Source of the DNA: Marsupella aquatica
Lineage: Eukaryota; Marchantiophyta
Length of the DNA: 64,000 bases
Direction: 5' to 3'
Assembly (NCBI GenBank): GCA_973895155.1
Contig: OZ316895.1
Span: 4,960,001 to 5,024,000 of the forward strand
Part shown: in pieces, positions 56,852 to 64,000 of the stretch
Layout of the letters: the number at the start of each line of letters is the position of its first letter
Position numbering within the stretch: position 1 is the stretch's first letter
Made by a program: the position numbers and the translations under genes
The notes under the pieces: model-generated
What the model was told of the DNA's origin: nothing
What the model saw: the letters and a program-made list of their open reading frames with translations, nothing else
The model's database searches: none

Positions 56852-59800
56852 TTAGGTGGCATGTGGAGCACAGGAAGGGCAAAACCATAACCCTTCTGGC
56901 ACCTAGGTAAGTTCAGGCCACAGGCAGAAAAGATGGTACCCTCCATTGCAATTATCACATAGCAGCATCTGGTCAGCATCGTCAATTCGCAAACACACTT
57001 TGCAAGGGTAGTCCACAGGTGGAATCCAAGTAGAAGTCACAATGGTGGGATCCAGGTTAGGCAGATGACAAGGGGCGCAATTCTTGGCATTGTCAGCAAT
57101 TGTGCGCCCATCTGCCCCTTGTAACTCTAGCACTCCAGACGATCGAATAGCTTTAACCGTGAGAATAGTACGACTGGTAGAGGTGTCCAGGGTGTCGTTA
57201 GCTTGCCGCTGCAAGTACACAAAATCTGCCACATCAAACTTCCTGACCTTGGGCTGAAAAGTGCCCCCTCGTGTGTGTGCATAACGCAGTGTGTCCCTAT
57301 GTTGTGCAATGGCCAAATTCTCCATGGCCATGGGCATAACCCTCTTGAATAGGACAGCCCTCTCAGAGATCACATCAGACCAAGTCATAGCTGAATCCAA
57401 GTCCACCACCTGAAGCATGTGAGCAGCAATAGCAGAAGGTGGAACTGGGTGACGACCAAACAACAAGAAGTAGGGAGAAAAGTTAGACAATGATGCATGT
57501 CTAGACATCCTATACCCCATGGCAATGTAGGGTAAGGCCAGGTCCCAAATCCTCCTTGTTTTTGGTGAGGCAAATCTTCCGGAGACCCTTCTTGCATGTC
57601 TGAACCATGCGCTCTGCCAAGCCATCTGCCTGTGGGTGATCTCGTGATGTCCGGCGATGATCAATGAGGGCCTGATCAAGCAGCTCCTGGAACTCTCCTC
57701 TAAACTCTGAGCCCTGGTCAGTGAGACATTCTGCACAAGCTCCAAAGCGGTTGAGAACTTGTTGCAGGAATGCCTAGCTGGTGCTACGGGAGGTCTTATC
57801 CGGCAATGCCACAAGTTCTATCCACTTGGAGAAATGCTCTATCATGATCATGATGTAGAGATTACCCCGAGATGTGAGGGGTAATTCTCCAGCCAAATCA
57901 CATGACCAACGATAAAACATGCCCTGAATAGGGAGTGGATGAAGTGTGGGTTGTCGAGATGTGAAAGAAGTCCTTACCCTATCACACTGCTCACACCGGG
58001 CAATAACATCTCGAACCTGGCCATGCATGCCTCTCCAATGATAATGAGGGACCAAGAGGCTGTAAGTCCTCTTAACGCCAAAATGACCAAGCTCAGAATG
58101 TACCTTGCGGATAAGGCCAACCCTCTCATGAATGGGTGGAACCACCACTTCCCTATCTGGCAAGCAGCGCACAAGATGATCTCCCTTCCACAAGTAGCGC
58201 TTGGACCTTTGCTGAATTCGGTCTCTCTGGGCAGCAGTAACATGGGTGGGGTACTCCCCATGCTGCAGAAATCTCAGAGTGTCGATGTCCTCCCATATGT
58301 CCACCACAGGTTGGTCAACAACATAGCATGGCAGCAAAGCAAGATAGGTAGATGCATGAAATGTAGGCAGGATGGAAACCTGGTCAAAATCCTGTCATGC
58401 ATCTGAGGAATCATCAGAGGCAATCAAAGGGCTGCGGGACATAGTGTCAGCATTTTGATGTGTCACACCAGGCCTATGAATTACCTCAAAATCATACTCC
58501 TGGAGTATGAGCACCCAACGAGCAAGCTTGCCAGTAAGCTTGTCGTTGGTCATCAACCACTTCAAGGGCTGGTGGTTGGTGTAGAGGACAAACCTGGTCC
58601 CATAGAGGTAGGGCCTGTAATGTATGACAGCCCACACAACAGCAAGGCATTCACCCTCATACGAAGAATAATGACTCTCTACTTGATTGTTGCTCCTGGA
58701 TGCATAGGCAATGACGTACTCTTTACCTTCCTCATCATGCTGGCCCAGAATGGCACCAATCCCAAGGGCACTCCAATCTGTGTGGAGCACAAAGACCTTG
58801 CTGAAATCAGGTCTTCTCAGCACCGGGTATTCTGAGAGCTTCTCCTTCAAAGTGGCAAATGCTGCCTCAGCATCTGTACTCCATGTCCAAGTCACATTCT
58901 TTTTCAACAAAGCATACAATGGGTGTGCAATGGTGCTGAAATCTTTGATGTAGATCCGGTAGTAATTGCACAACCCAATAAAACTCCTCAAAGTGTGAAC
59001 ATCGGTAGGAGTGGGCATTTCCAAGATGGATACCACTTTGGCCCAGTGAGCCATGGTTCCATTTGGAAGAATGCGGTGCCCAAGGTATACTACTGATCTG
59101 ACAGCAAATTCACACTTCTTGGGGTGTATCTTAAGGTTCACCTTCTTAAGCCTCATGAATAGTTCCTCGAGGTCAAGTAGATGCTGGTCAAATCCTTTGC
59201 TGTGGACCAACACATCATCAATGTAGCATTTCAGAAACTCAGCACCTTGAAGAACCTGGTCCATGACTCTTTGAAAGAATATGGGTGCATTCTTCAAGCC
59301 AAATGGCATCACCAACCACTCCCATAGTTGGTTACTACCATGGAAAGTTGTTTTCTTGCGGTCCTTTGCAAGCAACAAAATCTGGTTAAAGCCTTGCCTT
59401 AGATCCACAAGAGTGAAGATGTCTGAGTCTCCAATGCTGTCAAATAGCTCCTCTGGCCGTGGCATGGGGTACCTGTCCTGGGGTGTGACCAGGTTCAGTG
59501 GCCTGTAGTCCCCACACATGTGCTTCTCTGTCCATAATCCACTGGAATCCTTCTTTGCTGGCATCACTGTAGCTGCTGCAAAATCTGATGTAGATGGCTG
59601 AATAAGACCAGCTTCATATAACTCTTGGCACCTCTCATCCACCAGCTGCCACTCATGCTTACTCAAACGATGTCTCCGCCTGAAGATAGGTGTTTCATCA
59701 GCCAACTCAATGGAGAACTGCATGGTCTTGCACTTACCCAAGTCCTTCATAGAGAAAACAAACACGTTCTCATGCTTGAGGAGCAAATTCAGCAGCTGGT

Positions 59801-60200
59801 CCTTCTGTCTTTTACTCAGGTGGTTGCCCATGATGAACGTGTAGTTGGCAACACTAGGAATAGGACCTGATGTACTCGTGCTTGAAGAGCCAGAAGTGCT
59901 AGCCTCTCCACTGTCCAAGCTACTAGCATGCTGCTGATAAGGTGACGAGGCCTCGCCAAGGCCTGTTGTATCTGTTGCTCTGGTCTGATCCACACCATGA
60001 AACTCAGAAATAATATCAGCCACGTTACAAGGGACCTCCTCCCCCCCAACACTTGGACTGAAGAGGTGAGTGTTGAATAGAGGTAAGTGCACTTGGTCTG
60101 GATGCCATGTAGTAGCACCATGGAGTGGTAGGGCTGGAACTCCTGATGCTGGATGAATGTACATCTGAAAAAGGATGCAAGTGACCAGAAGCCAAGTGAG
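56852..60200 (-). pseudogene. element 4 pol: RT, RNase H, integrase, PHD finger
   Basis: The frame 60290-58395 is open for 631 codons: the end of the methyltransferase, a Ser-rich linker (GEASTSGSSSTST), RT with YIDD, and RNase H. TGA at about 58392 (CGA in element 2) ends it. Integrase continues (58337-57774) to a TAG near 57775. The HPxADGLAER motif is intact in sequence here, unlike in elements 1 and 2. An extra base near 57547 shifts the frame, and a TAG near 56907 falls inside the PHD finger, whose coding sequence ends at 56852. Confidence 0.85.
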
Positions 60201-62905
60201 AGCATTAAGATCCATTACCCTGCCAAGTAAAGCATTCCTGGCCAGCTTGGTGATTTTGGTGTGGCATGTAGTACCGGGTTGGAAGCCCATAGCCCGTTCT
60301 CTCTCCTCAGGACTAGGTTCATCCCATGTACCGGTAGAATGTCGGTAAACCAGGCCAGGACCATCACCCTAAAAAGCATGTGCACCTGGAAAGGACACAA
60401 ATGTAGGCCAAGCAGCATGGGGCTGTCCAATGGTATTGGCTGGATACCAAGGTGCTGGCTCTTGCTGTGTAACTGGTTGGCAAGAACTATCAGGATCCAA
60501 AATCTGGTCCATTGTGAGGTTAGTGTCCATGGATGTGTGGTGAAGAGCTAACTCCAACAAGGAAGGTGGTGCAAGGTTAGTCCAAAAGTTACGAAGACGA
60601 TGTGCATAATAACCACAGTGCACTGCATCAATGAGAAGGGGTGGTCCCAAGTAGTGCTGGACCACACTGAAATCCTCTTTGACCTGTGGTCGCTGGTCAA
60701 ACTGAGATGGAGTATTCTCAATGATATAACCAACAGTAGGATAGAGGGATTGAGCCCAGGTGAGAATCTGAACCAATGCTGTGAAAAGGCCAGAACGAGA
60801 ATCATACAGTCCAGCACCGTGACCAGCAGCTGAAAACCCTTGGCATTCCCAACCAGCTATGATAAAATCAAGGGAGCCAAGAAGGGTTAAGTGTCGGTGC
60901 TGCATGGACAAGCTGGATATCTAGAGGAAAGAAAGAAAATGCAGACTTCCATGCACTGTGTGGAAACTGCTGAGGAAATTGCTCTTGCCTTTGCCTTGCA
61001 CCTGGATCAATATCCACATAGATGTACTGCTTCACCACCATGCCAGACTGTAGGAGAGCTTCCAGGCCTGTAGAAATGCCACCAAAAAGCTCAAGCAATG
61101 TAAGGCCATCCGGAGCAGGAGTCCATGTAATTGGTGCGCTCAAGATTGGGGCTATTGGTTGTCCATTGTGCTGCCCAAGGTCTTCAAACTTGCGCAATGC
61201 AGCCACCAAAGGTCCATGGGCTGCTTGGAGCCGTTGTACCACCTCTGGTTGATGATCCACGTTGCTGGAAAGTGCTACTATACGTGCAGCAGCATGTGCA
61301 GTAGCCACCTCATCGTCATCCTCCTCAATCCAATCTTGCAATGGGTGGTTGACATAGGTAGCTGTGTGCACTGCTTTCAACACACAGTGGTGAGCCATAG
61401 GTGTATGGGCACCATGCAAATCAAGTGGAATGTAGCCCAAGTGTGAGCCATCAGTATGCCAATCAACTCTGTAGTATGCATGCTCATGCTAGTTGTCAAT
61501 GGTAAAACCTGGTGGGAACAAAGCCTCCTGGCCAATGAGCACATCATACGTAGTGGCATTGGTAACCAAACATCTGACTGGGAAATGCAGTTCCTGATCT
61601 ATACCTCCATTAAAAGTGAGAGTGAGTAAAGTAGAACTCTCACCCAGCACATCCTCCATAGTGCCACTAGCAGTCCGAATGTGCCACTTGGATTGTTGTA
61701 AATGATCAGTCAACAGTCCCATCTTCTTGGCAAACTGAATGCCCAATATCACTGGTTGAGCACCTGTGTCTAGCATGACCACCTGAGGAGTGTGACCCTC
61801 CAACTTGACCACTAAATTCCTGTTGTCAACAATGGCAATGGTGGTGGAAACTGAAGTCCTGTCACTAGGCACCACTCTCAGCAAATGATGAGGTACCTTG
61901 TGAAGGGAGTTAGTGTCCATGGTCTTTCCACTCAACAACATAGCCAGGAAAGATGGAGCAGCATGACCAGAATCAAGTGTAGCTCTGGTCACACAATTAG
62001 CAGCAATCGGTACTGGGGCAGCCAAACCAGTGGAAACATGTAAAGGAGAAGAAGAAGGTCCAGTATGTACATGAGATTGGACCTCCAAAACCAGTGTCAC
62101 AAGGGCTGATGAAGAATGCACTGAACCCTCTAGCGCCCTGAGGACAGCTCTAGCATCCAACTGTAAATCATGGCAACTGAAAAGTGGAGTGGTAAGAATC
62201 CTTTGTGCCATACCGGAGGTGAAATGCTCAAGCAGCTCAGGAGAAATAACTCCCTGTGAAATGTCAGCAGCACCTGGTGGTGGAATGGATGTAGCTGCAG
62301 CTCCCCCCCCTCGCCAACAAGGTGCGCTCTTTAGCAAGTGTGAGTGGCTGAAAAGATTGGGGCATGATAGCCCGAGCTCCCTTGGCTCTAGTCATAGGAC
62401 CGGCAACAAGACCATCAGCCTGTACAATGCGGCATGTGGGAGCAATACGGGAGGCAACACTGGCCTGCTGGTAAGCAAAATAGGAAGGGCAGAATGAATC
62501 TGAAAATTCTGTTGTAAGGCCAGGCTATGGAGCGGAGGACAGCACACACTCACCCATATGAGCATCAAATGGCAAGCCATAGAAAGAGCGGGGTAGAGGT
62601 GTTGAACTGTCAGTGGTGCCTGGGCCAAGGATGGGTTGCACGTGACCAACCGGTTGAGAAGGACCAGCAGAGGCAGTTGACTTGCCTTTGATGTTGGCAA
62701 GTTGGGCACGTAGGGACTCAACCTCATGAGTCAGAGACTGGAGTTGAGTTGCCTGTGCATTGTGAGTCTCCTTCTTAGCTGGTTGCTTCTGTTGCTGCTT
62801 GGGCGGTTTGTTCACACTGGATGCTTTGCCACTAGAAGGAGGAGCAGTTGATGCAGTAGGAGCCCTCCTAGCTGGTGGGGGAGTGGAAGCAAGAGCAGGA
62901 GGAGG
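60201..62905 (-). pseudogene. element 4 protease and cytosine methyltransferase region
   Basis: Linker, protease (LDTGA near 61765) and methyltransferase with LFGGISTG, GWECQGFS, ENTP and HRLRNFWTNL. Breaks: TAG near 62527, a 2-bp loss in a C run near 62310, TAG near 61490 (TGG in the other copies), a 4-bp insertion near 60903 and TAG near 60370. As in elements 1 and 2, motif IV has Glu in place of Pro. Confidence 0.85.
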
Positions 62906-64000
62906 GGCCTACTGTCGTAGCTGCTGCCTCTCTAGGAATTTGGTAAAACAAACTGCCTCCAAGTGACCCACTTTTCTGCAAAAATCACAAGACAGATCCT
63001 CAGCAACAATATCACAGTCATTAGCCTTGTGATTGGGGTTACCACAGTAGTTGCAAGATGGCAGCATCAAAGCAGCATGGGCTGGCTTGGTCTTGGAACC
63101 ATACTGTGGCACACGGGAAGGGGTGGCCAGTGTAGGGGCAGCAACCTGGTACCTGGATCGCGGTGGACGTGCAATACTGGCCTCATAATGTGCATGGGCC
63201 AACTCAAGTTTCTCAGCAGTGTCATAGACATTGAGCAGGGTGTAGCTGTCTCCAAACTCTGAGAATACTTGCTGTAACACTTGCGAATGGAGACCTGGTG
63301 TGCCCTCCAATGCGCGAAGATAGCGATGAGCAGCTTCCAAGTCAGTGATGCTCTGGGTGTCCTCCTTCAGCTTGAGAAGCCGGCGATACATCATCTTCAA
63401 GGTTTCATCGCGCTGCCTCACAAAGGTGGCCAATTGCATGATTTTGTCAGCACTCTTGATTGGGAATTCCAATTCAAGAACCTGGAAAAACTCAGCCACT
63501 GGATCAGCAGAGGCAGGGGAATCAATGGTGGGAGAAATGCCTGATAAAGCCTGCGCCAAGACAGTGGGAGTAACTGGTGCAGTGGTGGGAACTGGAGTAG
63601 GAGGGAAAGTGGCAGGAGCAGCAGCATGGGCTTCAATGGCATTCTGTAATGCCAGTTGTGAGGCAGCTGCAATTGCAGTGGCATAGGCAGGGTTAGGCAA
63701 TTGTGTGACAGCAAGCAGCCGTTGAGAGTGCTGCTCATACACATCCAAAGCCTCGTGGTGCACATACCTGGCTAGCTGCTTAAATGCAAATGCATTTGTG
63801 AAATTGCTGCCGTACTTCAACTCCAATTCGTAAACGACAGTATAGAAAGTGGATTTGAACTCACGCAAAGAAACAGTGCCTGGCCGCCCACTAAAGCGCT
63901 CAATGCGGCCAGATGAGTGACTGGCATCCATGTTGTATGTCGGTGAAGCTGGAACAATCACTGATGCAGAAGGAGTAAAGGGCAGAGAAGCGATAGCAGG
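62906..64000 (-). pseudogene. element 4 gag, incomplete at the window edge
   Basis: Open from the window end to TAG 62906-62908, with the conserved MDASHSSGRIERFSGRPG segment, capsid region and both CCHC knuckles. The frame also continues upstream of MDASHSS to the edge (PFTPSASVIVPASPTY), which supports an N-terminus further upstream, as proposed for element 1. The TAG is CAG in element 1. Confidence 0.85.

Larger units (their letters stand above)
56637..64000 (-). mobile_element. retroelement 4: family 1, ends in B1 only, 5' end beyond window
   Basis: Minus-strand copy whose 3' end is B1 (56637-56812) next to the polypurine tract; A2-B2 is absent and GACA abuts unrelated sequence. The predicted target duplication is TCAC (56633-56636). 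The 5' part (leader, A1) lies beyond 64000. It shares a 24-bp in-frame deletion in the methyltransferase with element 1, so those two form a subgroup. Confidence 0.85.

Noticed and set aside
62906-62908. TAG at the end of element 4 gag as a gag-pol readthrough signal
   Set aside because: It is followed by GCC CCT, and element 1 has CAG at the same place. The family 1 gag and pol otherwise form one continuous frame.

Overview
The window is nuclear DNA of a photosynthetic eukaryote. It holds intron-containing host genes with GT-AG introns, one of which is the plastid cytochrome b6f assembly factor CCB1. About two thirds of the sequence is LTR retrotransposon. An NLR immune receptor with an N-terminal alpha/beta-hydrolase domain (the HNL class, described from liverworts) and a fused two-domain methyltransferase gene known from plants point to a non-vascular streptophyte: a bryophyte or possibly a charophyte alga. 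The species cannot be told from the sequence.

Layout: 709-10922, retroelement 1 (minus strand); 10927-28613, host region with an LRR-gene fragment, a five-exon hydrolase-NB-ARC-LRR gene (14714-20164), a tRNA-derived SINE-like repeat and a 12-exon methyltransferase gene (23140-27170); 28618-48738, retroelement 2 (minus), which carries a MITE and has a younger element of another family, element 3 (36775-46337, plus strand), nested in its gag; 48743-56632, host region with the four-exon CCB1 gene (50478-52541); 56637-64000, retroelement 4 (minus), running off the window end. Elements 1, 2 and 4 form family 1; element 3 is family 2.

Both families are Ty3/gypsy-like and share an unusual coding plan: gag with CCHC knuckles, aspartic protease (DTGA), a C5-cytosine DNA methyltransferase most like DNMT3 in motif order, reverse transcriptase, RNase H, DDE integrase, and a C-terminal PHD finger.

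Their termini are also unusual. Instead of two identical LTRs, the repeats are split: A1 - internal - PPT - B1 - GC - A2 - B2, where A+B is one whole repeat (about 533 bp in family 1, 467 bp in family 2). The inserted ends are TGTC...GACA and are flanked by perfect 4-bp target duplications (ATGG, GACT, GAGT). Element 4 ends directly in B1 with no A2-B2. In both families the start of the internal region is complementary over 11-14 nt to a site within segment A, which fits self-primed reverse transcription. Element 3 also has two in-frame TAG codons, each followed by the CAR-YYA readthrough context.

My reading (inference) is a self-priming, DNMT- and PHD-carrying gypsy lineage whose integrated form derives from circular cDNA opened at an internal GACA-GC-TGTC palindrome. 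The family 1 copies are all broken, mostly by C-to-T type nonsense changes. Element 3 is young and nearly intact.
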